64,000 nucleotides of DNA from Nesterenkonia alba DSM 19423 (GTDB lineage Bacteria; Actinomycetota; Actinomycetes; Actinomycetales; Micrococcaceae): contig NZ_ATXP01000011.1 in assembly GCF_000421745.1 (NCBI RefSeq), positions 1-64,000 on the forward strand. The letters are read 5' to 3'. The notes below the pieces were generated by a model. It saw nothing but the letters and a program-made list of their open reading frames with translations, did not search any database and was not told the origin of the DNA. The position numbers and the translations under genes are program-made. Shown here one piece after another: positions 35,745 through 44,924 of this stretch (the first letter of the stretch is position 1; each line of letters starts with the position of its first letter).

Positions 35745-38700
35745 CGAGCACCCCCGTGGGCCCGGTGTCCGCGGGATGCACGGTGGCCTCCCAGCAGAGC
35801 GAGCCCTCCGGCGCCAAGTGCTATCAGGCTCAGCAGTAACCAGCCAGCAGGCGGAGCTCCGGTCGCGGCCAATCCCTCAGTGTGTGGATCTTCGTCTTCG
35901 GCCATCGGCCGCTCCGTGGTACCGGCGCTCTGTGGCGGTGTCGAGGTGGAAGGTGTCGAGGTGGGAGATTGCGAGGCGGAGGGTGCGGAGGACTCCGTCT
36001 GCGTGGCTTCAGCCGTGGGAGTCTCCACTGACTGGGTGGGTGCTCTGGAGGGCTCCGACGTCGGATCACCACCCTCAGTGGGTTCCGTCGTGGTCTCCGG
36101 GCTCGGCTCGGTGGTGGGTTCCGTGGTGAATGGTGGTGTGCCGTTCTCCTCCACCAGGGTCATGCTCGCCCAGCCGATGGGTTCGCTGTCTGCACTGAGC
36201 ACCGCCAGCCGGTGTTCGCCCGCCGGGAGCGTGTCGGGGATGTCTACGGTGAATGTCCCTTCACTGTCTGTGAAGTGCCATCCAAGGAACACCGGCTCGG
36301 AATGGGCGAAGGCCGCAACCCATTGCTCAGCATGCTGGTCCCCCAATTCCACGGTCACTGTGCGTCCATCAAGGTCCACGGCAAAGCGATCGCCGGGAAT
36401 CTCCTCCAGCTCCTCGGGGGTCAAGGCCGTAGGAGTGCTGGTCGGTTCCTCCCGTGGCGACGAGCTGTCTGTGGGCTCGGCGGTGGCACTCTCTGTGGGC
36501 TCCTCAGTAGGCTCACCCGGATCGCTGGGCGCGGAGCCAGTGGGGTCGAGCTCTGTCGGTTCCTCAGTCGGTTCGACAGTGGGTGAAGCGGTTTCTGTGA
36601 CCTCGTCAGACGGCTGTTCCGAGGGCTGTTCGGTCTCAGTCGGTTCAGCGGTCGGTGTCTGCCCGGGGTCTGTGGTGGGCCCATCCGTGGGGCTCTGGCT
36701 CGGTTCCTCACTGGGGCCGCTGGTCGGGTCAGAGGTCGGCTCCTCGCTCGGTTCCGGTATTGGTTCGGTGGTGGGGTCCTGCGTCGGCTCCGTGCTGGGT
36801 TGTTCCGTGGGCACGGGCTCCTCAGTGGGGGCCGGCTCCTCGGTGGGCGTGGGCTCCTCGGTGGGCTCTGGTTCTTCCTCGGCAGGGACCTCAACGGTCA
36901 GCCGTGCCGGGTCAGAAGCCACCTCGCCGAGGTCGTTTTCGGCCACTGCTCGGAACTGCGCCCCGTGCTCCTGGCGGGTCGCTTCCACGCTGAGGTGAGT
37001 ACCCTCGACGTTCTCGACGACGACCCACTCCTCATCGCGCAGGATCTCCCAGCGGATCTCGGCGTCTGGTTCGGAGCGAATCTCCACGTCGAACTCGGCG
37101 GTCTCGCCTTCTGCGACCTCAGCGTCTTCGGGGTGGCGGAGGAACTCCGGGGCGTATTCCACGACCACCGCGGCCGGTTCACTCAAGACACGACCTTCGT
37201 CATTGGTCAGTACGGCACGGTACTGCGTACCGTTGTCTTCCCTGCTGGGCGTGATCGTCAGTTCGGTGGCGGTTTCGCCGTCGAGATCTTCCCACTCCTC
37301 GCCGTTGACGTGTTGCCACTGCACCTGGGGAACAGGATTGCCTCGCCCGCTCACCGAGAGCAGGACGGGGAAGCCGGCCTCGGTGACGACGTCTTGGGGT
37401 TGACGTGTGATCTGTGGCGCGTACGTGACCGCCACATTTGCGGTGTCCGAGTGTCGGCTGCCGTGGGAGTTTTCGGCCACGGCACGGAACTGGGCACCGT
37501 GGTCTTCCCATGTGACCTCGTATTCGAGGTTCTCCCCCGCAGCGTCCTCGATGCTCTGCCAATTGCCACCCCGGTTGACTTCCCAGGTGATCTCGGCCTC
37601 CGGCTGAGCCTCCACTGCGGTACTCAGCTGCAGGGTCTCACCCTCACCTAACGTGGCGTCTTCCGGGTGGGTGGTGAATTCGGGACGGAACTCGTAGTGC
37701 AACGTTGCCGGCTCAGTGGATGTTGATCCCCGGGAGTTGCTGAAGACGGCACGGTACTGGGTGCCGTTGAGTTCACGCTGTGGTTCCACCACGAGCCGCT
37801 CGGCGGTTTCGTCCTCGAGGTCTTCCCACTGGCCCCCCTCCAGGCGTTGCTGCCACTGGACCGAGGCCTCTGGATGCCCGTACCCGCGAGCGGTGAATTC
37901 AACCGGCAAAGAGGTACTCACCGTCTGCGATTCCGGATCCTCCACTACAACCGGCGTTCCATAGACCGTCACGCTGCGGGAAGGTTCGGTGGTCCCGTTC
38001 CTCGTTTCGACGGCGACGTCGTGCGGTACCCCGGTTTCGGCCCCTTCCGGCACCACAAACACCAGTTCCGTTCCGTTGCTTACCCGCTCGACCGGTGTCA
38101 GTCGACGGTCGCCGAAGAGCACAGTGCTGTCCTCGGTGAAGCCCCGCCCGGTGAGCCGGACTCGTTCGCCTCCGGAGCGTTCGGTATGGGAGATGTCGGT
38201 GATGACCGGCGCCTGCTGCTCCGGGGCGAGGATATTGAGGTAGCCGTACTCTGCTTCGAAGAAGGTCACCCGCTCGCCGGACTCACTGCCACCGGAGCCC
38301 TGACGCACCGTCACGCTGTTCCTGTCGCCCCGGTAGCGCAACTGCAGATCTGCGCTCACACGGAACGCACTGGCTTCGACGGCCCCCTCAGAGACGTTGT
38401 TCCGGCCCGGTTCGACCGTCACCCATAGGTCTGCGTAGTTCGTATCGGCACCTTCCATCGTGGAGTAACCGGATTGTTGATCGGCCCAGATCACCCCGTT
38501 CCACAGGTGACCGTTGTTGATCTGATCGCGTGTGACCCGGAGGTGAAACTCCTGGGGCTGGGCGATTCGTCCGTTCTGCAGCTGCACAGTCTGTCCCAGC
38601 GCCTGCATGGCGGAGATCGTGGTCTCCTCCGAGGTCGTGCCGTCCGCATTCGCGCGGGCTTCGATCTCATAGGAATCCACCGTCACGATGGGGTCTGAGC

Positions 38701-40576
38701 CGAAGAGCGCCTGCCAGTAGGGGTCCAGCTCGATCTCGATCCGGTCCCTGCTCATCCCCCGGCCGATATGCGCGTCGTACTCACGGTCCAGTTCGACCCG
38801 GACATTCCCGGCCGCGTTGATGAAATCTGAGCCGTATCCGCCGGCGTCAAGATCGGGATACTGTCGGTCCGCGAGATAGACGGCGTTGCGCGTAGTGCCA
38901 CTCGGGCCGATACCTTCGTTGTTCCAGCCGTCGAGGAGCCGGGGAAAATTCCACCGGGTGAGCGTGTTCGAACTGTCGTTACGCTCGGTGATGCCGATGG
39001 AATAGTCGTTCAGCACCCGTCCCAGCAGCTCCATGTCTTCGTTGTGCGGTGCCAGCCCAGGGTCACTGAAGGGGGTCACCTGCAGCTGACTGCTGTCCGA
39101 CTGGTCTGCGATGCGCACAGAGACTGTGGCAGCCCCACTAGCAGTCCCTGCCGGTAGCCGGAACGTGAGATTCTGCCCCGTGCCGTCGACATCGACCTGG
39201 TACCAGGGGATCGTGAAGGTCTCGTCATCGGCGTCAGTGACCACCACAGTGGTCTCATTCGCCCGGAAACCCTGACCGCTGACGCGTACTTCGGAATCGG
39301 GGAACGCCTGACTGGGCTCGAGTCCGGTCACTCGCACGGGGACGGTCTCGGCTCCGGTCACCCGCAGGGCACCTGCACTGCGGGTGTCTCCGGCACTGGC
39401 CACGGTGACGGTGTAAGTACCGCCGGGGACACCGTCAGGGACAGTGAATGTGGTGCTGGTGCCGTCTGAGGACGTCTCCGCCTGCACCTGAGTGCCACCC
39501 AGGCTCACATCGGTCAGCCCCTGAGCCATCCCAAGACCGGTGATGGTGACCTCATCCCCGGGCTCTGCCTCCTCAGCAGAGAGCGCCAAGTCGTGAAGTT
39601 CCATCGGCTCGGGGGCTGCCACGTTCTGCACACCGGCGACGACGACGTCGAGCACCTGGTCATCAGCCCACACATCGCCGCTGCCCAGGCTCAGCTGAAG
39701 CCGGACTTCGGCATCCAGACGCATTTCGGCCTGGATGCTCAAGCCACCTGAGGCCGGTGTGGCCACTGTCATCGTGAAGTCGGCCTCGAGGCTACCCCGC
39801 CGCACCAGGGAGCTGTAGTCGCTAATGTCGGATTCCCGTACCCCCAGGCTGCGCATGACGTCCCGGACATTGGTGCTGTGCACCTGGTGGGTGCGGCTCA
39901 CCGGCTCCGGGAGGCGCCCTTGGTCGAGCTGGATCTGTTCGCCAAAGACTTCCAGCCCTTCGACCCGGGTCTCAATGTCGATGTCCCCGGTGACACTGGC
40001 TGTGGTCTCAGTGCGGATGGCCTCGGCCCGCAGCACCTCGTCCTGCCCGAGCACTGCCCCCACTCGAGAATTCAGTTCGTCGACATCCAAGGCGAAGTCC
40101 AGGACTTCAGTGCTCTGGAAAAGTCCGGCGGGGGTGCGCTCAATGCGGTCGGAGCCTCCACTGATGCTCATCCCGCGCCCCGGTTCGTCCTTGGGACTGC
40201 GGTCTTCACCGTCTAAGAGGACACCCTCGACGTCGCCTGCGGGCAGATCCTGGTGCACTTCACCGTTGCCGGTGTGGTCTCCGGAGGGTGCGGTCAATCC
40301 GCCCAGGGAGTAGTCACCGTAGTCACCGAGGGGTTCGGGGAAATCAAGCAATCCGCTGAGTTGGCCACCGAGGCTGCCGTGGGCGGTGATCGGGGTGAGC
40401 TCGCCGACCACCGGTTGGGTGTGCATCTGACCGCCCTGAACCGCCGAGGCGGGAGCAGGTGTCGGTGAGGGGTGAAGATCGGTGAAAAACACGGCGGCCA
40501 GCATCATCACAGCCAGCGCACCACCGGTGATCTTCTTGCTACGGTTCAGCGATCTCTCGGCCAGGGCGAGTCTCAT
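35741..40576 (-). CDS. LAXTG wall-anchored surface protein A with TIG and Ig-like domains
   Basis: This is a 1611-residue secreted protein. Residues 1-46 are a basic/hydrophobic signal. Residues ~50-320 form an N-terminal module shared with the two neighbouring giant proteins. TIG/IPT-like domains are at ~325-405, 412-500 and 790-870; a second module-like region is at ~510-785. Four Ig-like repeats follow at ~873-960, 965-1052, 1053-1141 and 1142-1230. A Pro/Thr/Glu spacer (~1232-1390), a ~90-residue conserved domain (HSEPVFLGW, PAGEHRLAVL) and a second spacer come next. LAATG at 1569-1573, a hydrophobic helix and a basic tail end the protein, as for class E sortase anchoring. Adhesion or substrate binding is inferred; no enzymatic motif is visible. 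Confidence 0.87.
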   Translation of the reverse strand: MRLALAERSLNRSKKITGGALAVMMLAAVFFTDLHPSPTPAPASAVQGGQMHTQPVVGELTPITAHGSLGGQLSGLLDFPEPLGDYGDYSLGGLTAPSGDHTGNGEVHQDLPAGDVEGVLLDGEDRSPKDEPGRGMSISGGSDRIERTPAGLFQSTEVLDFALDVDELNSRVGAVLGQDEVLRAEAIRTETTASVTGDIDIETRVEGLEVFGEQIQLDQGRLPEPVSRTHQVHSTNVRDVMRSLGVRESDISDYSSLVRRGSLEADFTMTVATPASGGLSIQAEMRLDAEVRLQLSLGSGDVWADDQVLDVVVAGVQNVAAPEPMELHDLALSAEEAEPGDEVTITGLGMAQGLTDVSLGGTQVQAETSSDGTSTTFTVPDGVPGGTYTVTVASAGDTRSAGALRVTGAETVPVRVTGLEPSQAFPDSEVRVSGQGFRANETTVVVTDADDETFTIPWYQVDVDGTGQNLTFRLPAGTASGAATVSVRIADQSDSSQLQVTPFSDPGLAPHNEDMELLGRVLNDYSIGITERNDSSNTLTRWNFPRLLDGWNNEGIGPSGTTRNAVYLADRQYPDLDAGGYGSDFINAAGNVRVELDREYDAHIGRGMSRDRIEIELDPYWQALFGSDPIVTVDSYEIEARANADGTTSEETTISAMQALGQTVQLQNGRIAQPQEFHLRVTRDQINNGHLWNGVIWADQQSGYSTMEGADTNYADLWVTVEPGRNNVSEGAVEASAFRVSADLQLRYRGDRNSVTVRQGSGGSESGERVTFFEAEYGYLNILAPEQQAPVITDISHTERSGGERVRLTGRGFTEDSTVLFGDRRLTPVERVSNGTELVFVVPEGAETGVPHDVAVETRNGTTEPSRSVTVYGTPVVVEDPESQTVSTSLPVEFTARGYGHPEASVQWQQRLEGGQWEDLEDETAERLVVEPQRELNGTQYRAVFSNSRGSTSTEPATLHYEFRPEFTTHPEDATLGEGETLQLSTAVEAQPEAEITWEVNRGGNWQSIEDAAGENLEYEVTWEDHGAQFRAVAENSHGSRHSDTANVAVTYAPQITRQPQDVVTEAGFPVLLSVSGRGNPVPQVQWQHVNGEEWEDLDGETATELTITPSREDNGTQYRAVLTNDEGRVLSEPAAVVVEYAPEFLRHPEDAEVAEGETAEFDVEIRSEPDAEIRWEILRDEEWVVVENVEGTHLSVEATRQEHGAQFRAVAENDLGEVASDPARLTVEVPAEEEPEPTEEPTPTEEPAPTEEPVPTEQPSTEPTQDPTTEPIPEPSEEPTSDPTSGPSEEPSQSPTDGPTTDPGQTPTAEPTETEQPSEQPSDEVTETASPTVEPTEEPTELDPTGSAPSDPGEPTEEPTESATAEPTDSSSPREEPTSTPTALTPEELEEIPGDRFAVDLDGRTVTVELGDQHAEQWVAAFAHSEPVFLGWHFTDSEGTFTVDIPDTLPAGEHRLAVLSADSEPIGWASMTLVEENGTPPFTTEPTTEPSPETTTEPTEGGDPTSEPSRAPTQSVETPTAEATQTESSAPSASQSPTSTPSTSTPPQSAGTTERPMAEDEDPHTEGLAATGAPPAGWLLLSLIALGAGGLALLGGHRASRGHRAHGGAR
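36407..36883 (-). repeat. Pro/Thr/Glu-rich repeat spacer in surface protein A
   Basis: The region encodes residues ~1232-1390, built from degenerate PTEEP/PTDP-type tetra- and pentapeptides. The DNA has imperfect 12-15 base periodicity (codons ACC/ACG-GAG-CCG), making it prone to slippage and length variation. Confidence 0.75.
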
Positions 40577-40629
40577 GGAATGTCCTTCAGCGAACCAGAA
40601 AGAGGGTCAAGATCAGGTCTCATGGGGAA

Positions 40630-40677
40630 GGGAGGCCCGGGACGGGTGTGGTCTGTGGGGACCGTCCCGGGCCTCCC
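40630..40677 (-). terminator. 16-bp hairpin B between surface genes A and B
   Basis: GGGAGGCCCGGGACGG (40630-40645) and CCGTCCCGGGCCTCCC (40662-40677) form a perfect 16-bp stem around a 16-base loop. It follows hairpin A on the minus strand and precedes the gene A start by about 53 bases. It has no U-tract, so transcription attenuation or mRNA stabilisation is also possible. Confidence 0.6.
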
Positions 40678-40685
40678 AGCTAGGT

Positions 40686-40717
40686 GGTGTGAGCCGGTGA
40701 TGTCACCGGCTCACACC
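40686..40717 (-). terminator. 15-bp hairpin A after surface gene B
   Basis: GGTGTGAGCCGGTGA (40686-40700) and TCACCGGCTCACACC (40703-40717) are perfect inverted repeats, sixteen bases downstream of the gene B stop. This is the primary terminator candidate for the phosphatase-bearing surface protein. Confidence 0.7.
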
Positions 40718-40732
40718 AGGGGCGTCTGCGCC

Positions 40733-43700
40733 TCAGTGACGGTGCGCAGCGTGGCGGCGACGGCGGCTGAGGACCACCAGTAATCCGCCGACTAGCAGGA
40801 TCGTCAGCGCTGCCAGGGAGACCCAGACTCCCTGCGCACCAGTGACGGCCAGTCCACCGTCCTTCTGTGAGGAACCATCCGCGGAGGGGGTTTCCTCGTC
40901 CTCGGTGGTATCTGGTTCATCCGCCGGCCCGGTCCCGTCCTCGGTGGGCTCCTCGGTGGACGTACCCGTCGGCTCCTCAGTGGGCTCTCCGGTGGGATCG
41001 GTGGTGGCGTCCGGGTCCTCATCATCGGTGGCGACCACAGAAACCGCGGTCCAGCCGATGATCTCCCCGTCGGTGTCGTAGACCGCCAGACGGTGGTCAC
41101 CGGCAGGTACGTCCGAGGGCACGGAGTAGGTCACCGTTCCCTCAGAGGTCACTGTTTCGGTGCCGAGGATGACTGGGTCGGAGAAGAGCACACCGGTGGC
41201 CTCCTGATCGGCGAATTCTTCACCGACCACCACGGTGGCTTCACCGCCCGGGGTGATCTCACCGGAGCCGAGCATCTCGATGAGGTCCTCAAGCTCCTCG
41301 TCCAGGTCCTCAGTGGAGGGGTTGAACCCTGCCGGAGTGCTCGGTGAATCGGTCGGGTCCGTTGTCGGATCGCTGGTGGGGTCACCCGTTGGATCCTGGG
41401 TCGGATCGTCGGTGGGATCTGAGGTCGGTGACGCGGTGGGGTCACCGGTGGGATCCTCGCTCGGATCACCGGTCGGGTCCTCTGTCGGTTCCCCTGTGGG
41501 GTCCTCGGTGGGATCCGGGGTGGGATCCTCACTTGGGTCACCGGTCGGGTCTTCAGTCGGTTCCCCTGTCGGGTCCGGTGTGGGCTCCTCGCTGGGGTCC
41601 TCCTCGCCGCCATCTTCGGTGGTGCAGTCCGCCGGCAGCGCCTCAGCCGTGTTGGCTGCGTACTTTTCACCGTTACCACTGGAGCACATAACGAACGAGT
41701 CCACGAGGTTGTGGTCGACGTCGTAGGTTTCGTGGACCAGGGTGTTGCCGTCCACGTTCACCCGCTGATAAACGGAGGTGTCCTGCAGCGCCTGCATCCG
41801 GCGGGCGCCCCAGTTCTCCCAGGTCTCGGCGGAGCCGAGGGTGTAGTACTTGGGTCCGACCACGGAGACCACGTAGTTGGGACCGTCGTTGAGGCCGGTG
41901 GACTGGTCGATCTCGTGGTTGATGGAGTAGCCGCGACCGTAGGTGTGGTCGTGACCCTGCAGGACGAGGTCCACTCCGGCGTTCTCGAAGGCAGTCGCCC
42001 AGGAGGCGCGGATGTGCTCATTGTCCCGTCCGGAGGACATGGAGTACACCGGGTGGTGGAACAGCGCCGCGGTCCATTCACCGGGGGCCTCAGCGACGAT
42101 GTCCTCCACCCAGCGGGCCTGGAAGTCCAGCCAGATCTCCACAGCGTTGAGGTTGCTGTCGGCGCAGCCGTACTGTTCGACGACGTCGTTGGCCGGGAGC
42201 ATTTCGCGCCAGCCTTCGACAGTGTTGGAGTTAAGCACGATGAACCGCACACCTTGATAGTCGGTGTAGAACACGGTGTCCTTCATCAGGTCGGACATGT
42301 GCTCCTGATACATGTAGGTGCACTCGTCGACGTCGTCATAAGGCTGCGGACCATTACCCGGCTGGGTGTAGCTCTCCCGCCAGATGGGACCCAGGAACGC
42401 CGCGTGGTATTCGTGGTTACCGGCGGTGATGACGTGATTCATCTCGGCGTAGAAGTCCTCGTCGATGCCGAACCACTCGGCCCATTCGTAATCGTTATCG
42501 GCGTAGTTGATCTGGTCGCCGGCGTGCAGCACCAGTTCCGCGTTCGGGGAACCTTCAATGGCGCGGCGCACATTGGGTCCACCGTGTTCGGTGATGTCGT
42601 TCTGGACGTCACCGAGCCACAGGAATTCGAAAGCGTCGTGGGAGTCGCTGGCGGTGGTGAAGCTGTACCAGCCACTGAAGTTCTCACCGCCGTCACCCAC
42701 CCGGTATTCGTAGGTCGTGTTCGGGCTCAGACCCTCCAGGGTGGCGCTGTGGGAGCGGCTGTCGTAGTCGCCTTCCTCGTAGCTGTGCGCGGTGAAGATC
42801 TCCCCGGTCGTGGCTTCGATCTCTTCGACGGTGTCCCCGGAGCGCAACTGAACAACACCGTTGGCGATCTCAGGTGCGGTGCGCCAGGTGATGAACTGGG
42901 ATGTGGCGGGATCCTCCGTGGTGGTGAGGATGACCCGGTCCGGGGTCTCACTGGGCAACCCGGTGAAGTCTTCCGGGGCCTCTTCACCCGGGTCGGGGTC
43001 CGGGGTTCCGGGTTCCTCCGGGTCCTGGCTCTCACCGGGGGCCGGTAGTTCGGCCTCGTTCTGGGCGGCGGCGGCCAGCCCCACGGTGACCGTAGAGAGC
43101 ACCTGCCGGCCCTCGGTGCTCATGTCAGCTTCTTCCAGCAGCATGGCATCGGCTCCGGAGAGGCGCAGTTCGATCTCGACCTCAACACCGATCTCGAATT
43201 CGATGGCGGCCTGGGCGAGGTCGTCCTCGGCACTGACCGGGGTGGAGGCGATGACGTCGACCGTACCGGTCATCGAACCGGAGAGGTTACTCGGGTCGTC
43301 GATGTAGTCGGCGATGTCGTCGGTCACACTGGCGGCCTGGAGGATCTCGTCGATATCGGTAAGCTCGTTGCTGAGTTCACGCTGCACCGGCTCCTCGAGC
43401 CGACCATCCACCAGGTTCACGGTCTCGCCCATCAGTTCGAGCGTCTCAATCTCCACGCCGGCGTCGAGACCGTCGGTGCCTGCCGCTGCGGAGGTCTCGT
43501 TGGTGGTCATGCGGATGAGTTCCAACTCGGGGTCTCCGAGCAGATGACCGATCATGCCGTCGTCGTCGAAGGTGTAGTGGTCCACCACCAGCGACTCGAG
43601 GTGGTGCTCAGCAGTTAGCACGCCCTCTTCCGTCCGCTCGATCTGGGAGTTCACCTCACCGAAGCGCACCCCGTTGTGGCGGGCGCTGCCGGCGTCACGC

Positions 43701-44869
43701 TGGTATGTCTCCACTCCGGGTTCGGCGGGAGCATCCAGTGTGGGCAGGTGGAATTCGCCGTCGCGGATGAGACGGGCACCGTCGCCGAGCTCAGCGTTGA
43801 CCAGTCCGGCCATGGCACCGCCGCGGGCCTCGCCGTAACCTTCGATCCGGTTGATGTCGACCCGCAGCGGGGAGACCAAGCCGTCAAGGGGGAGGTCGGC
43901 GTCCTCGTCACCGGGTTGTTCACCACTCCCGGCAGGCGCAACAGCGGAGACCTGAGCCACAGAAGCCTCCAGGTACGGTTGGTCCACCTCAAGGTAGGCG
44001 TACCCCATGGCGCCACCGATGGTGTCCAGTTCGACGTCGATGAAGACATCGAGCAGCACCTCGACTCCGCCGTTCTCACCGGGAGAGACAGTCACCGTCA
44101 ACGCGGCGTCGACCTCAGCGCGGTCGATGAGCGGAGCGTATGTGTCGACGTCGTCCTGATCGACACCCAGGCCCGGGAGCAGTTCCACGACGTTGTCCGT
44201 CTGGAATTCCGTGGTGCGGGTGACCGGTTCTTCGAGGGCCCCGCCGGTGAGTTCCACAGTGTCCCCCAGGATCACCAGATCCTCCACTGTGGTCTCTGTG
44301 GAGACTTCACCGTCAGCGGCGTCGACGGCGGTGGACACTTCCCCGATGCTCACAGCCGTGTCGACATTGAGCAGACCCGCGGCCTCTTCGCTGAGTTCAT
44401 CCACCAGGATGGTGAAGTCCTGCACCGTGGACTCAGCGGTGATGGACTCCCCGGTGCGGGTTATGGACTCCTGGCCACCGCTGATAGTGATGCCCTCGGG
44501 GGTGTCCCGCGGAGAGTCATCCCGGTAGCGGAAGGTCTCACCGGGCACGGCCCCGGCCGGCAGCGACTGATCCACAGTGTCGTTCTCGGTGGGAGAGTCG
44601 ATCCCCTCCAGACCGAAGGTGCCGTAGTGGGTCATCCCATAGGGCAGCTCGCCGCCGAAGGCGGCATTTAAGAGCAGGCCTCCGGCGTCACCGTCAGCGA
44701 GCAGCGTGTGCAGTTCGGCGCTGACCGGTGTGGTGGTCGCACTGCCGGTTTCCTCTTCGGCCCCCGCAGCAGTAGCAGGGAACGGAGCAATGAGCATGCT
44801 CAAGCCCAGAGAGGCTGCGGCAGCGCAGGCGCCTGATCGGCCCCGGCGATATCGTGATGTCTCAGACAC
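40733..44869 (-). CDS. LAXTG wall-anchored surface protein B with purple acid phosphatase domain
   Basis: This is a 1378-residue secreted protein. Residues 1-36 are the signal peptide; ~45-310 and ~330-600 are two copies of the N-terminal module shared by the cluster. Residues ~640-740 are the Fn3-like N-terminal domain of purple acid phosphatases and ~745-1060 a calcineurin-like metallophosphoesterase. All metal motifs are present: LGDVQND, AGDQINY, AGNHEYH (~816-822), FHHP (~937-940) and GHDH (972-975). A DPTG/EPTE repeat spacer (1090-1180), the conserved C-terminal domain (~1185-1280), a second spacer, LAVTG (1340-1344), a helix and a basic tail follow. It should hydrolyse phosphate esters outside the cell. 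The GTG start has GAGGAGA upstream. The module may correspond to 'choice-of-anchor G' proteins. Confidence 0.9.
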   Translation of the reverse strand: MSETSRYRRGRSGACAAAASLGLSMLIAPFPATAAGAEEETGSATTTPVSAELHTLLADGDAGGLLLNAAFGGELPYGMTHYGTFGLEGIDSPTENDTVDQSLPAGAVPGETFRYRDDSPRDTPEGITISGGQESITRTGESITAESTVQDFTILVDELSEEAAGLLNVDTAVSIGEVSTAVDAADGEVSTETTVEDLVILGDTVELTGGALEEPVTRTTEFQTDNVVELLPGLGVDQDDVDTYAPLIDRAEVDAALTVTVSPGENGGVEVLLDVFIDVELDTIGGAMGYAYLEVDQPYLEASVAQVSAVAPAGSGEQPGDEDADLPLDGLVSPLRVDINRIEGYGEARGGAMAGLVNAELGDGARLIRDGEFHLPTLDAPAEPGVETYQRDAGSARHNGVRFGEVNSQIERTEEGVLTAEHHLESLVVDHYTFDDDGMIGHLLGDPELELIRMTTNETSAAAGTDGLDAGVEIETLELMGETVNLVDGRLEEPVQRELSNELTDIDEILQAASVTDDIADYIDDPSNLSGSMTGTVDVIASTPVSAEDDLAQAAIEFEIGVEVEIELRLSGADAMLLEEADMSTEGRQVLSTVTVGLAAAAQNEAELPAPGESQDPEEPGTPDPDPGEEAPEDFTGLPSETPDRVILTTTEDPATSQFITWRTAPEIANGVVQLRSGDTVEEIEATTGEIFTAHSYEEGDYDSRSHSATLEGLSPNTTYEYRVGDGGENFSGWYSFTTASDSHDAFEFLWLGDVQNDITEHGGPNVRRAIEGSPNAELVLHAGDQINYADNDYEWAEWFGIDEDFYAEMNHVITAGNHEYHAAFLGPIWRESYTQPGNGPQPYDDVDECTYMYQEHMSDLMKDTVFYTDYQGVRFIVLNSNTVEGWREMLPANDVVEQYGCADSNLNAVEIWLDFQARWVEDIVAEAPGEWTAALFHHPVYSMSSGRDNEHIRASWATAFENAGVDLVLQGHDHTYGRGYSINHEIDQSTGLNDGPNYVVSVVGPKYYTLGSAETWENWGARRMQALQDTSVYQRVNVDGNTLVHETYDVDHNLVDSFVMCSSGNGEKYAANTAEALPADCTTEDGGEEDPSEEPTPDPTGEPTEDPTGDPSEDPTPDPTEDPTGEPTEDPTGDPSEDPTGDPTASPTSDPTDDPTQDPTGDPTSDPTTDPTDSPSTPAGFNPSTEDLDEELEDLIEMLGSGEITPGGEATVVVGEEFADQEATGVLFSDPVILGTETVTSEGTVTYSVPSDVPAGDHRLAVYDTDGEIIGWTAVSVVATDDEDPDATTDPTGEPTEEPTGTSTEEPTEDGTGPADEPDTTEDEETPSADGSSQKDGGLAVTGAQGVWVSLAALTILLVGGLLVVLSRRRRHAAHRH
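41330..41602 (-). repeat. 12-base tandem repeat encoding DPTG/EPTE/DPSE tetrapeptides
   Basis: About 22 tetrapeptides of the form (D/E)P(T/S)x are encoded by a near-regular 12-base period. It forms the stalk between the phosphatase and the conserved C-terminal domain of protein B. The regular period makes copy-number change likely. Confidence 0.8.
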
Positions 44870-44924
44870 GAGTGTGTCTCCTCTTCAGTGGTGGGTTCTT
44901 CATTTCAGGGGTGGGGTACAGCGG

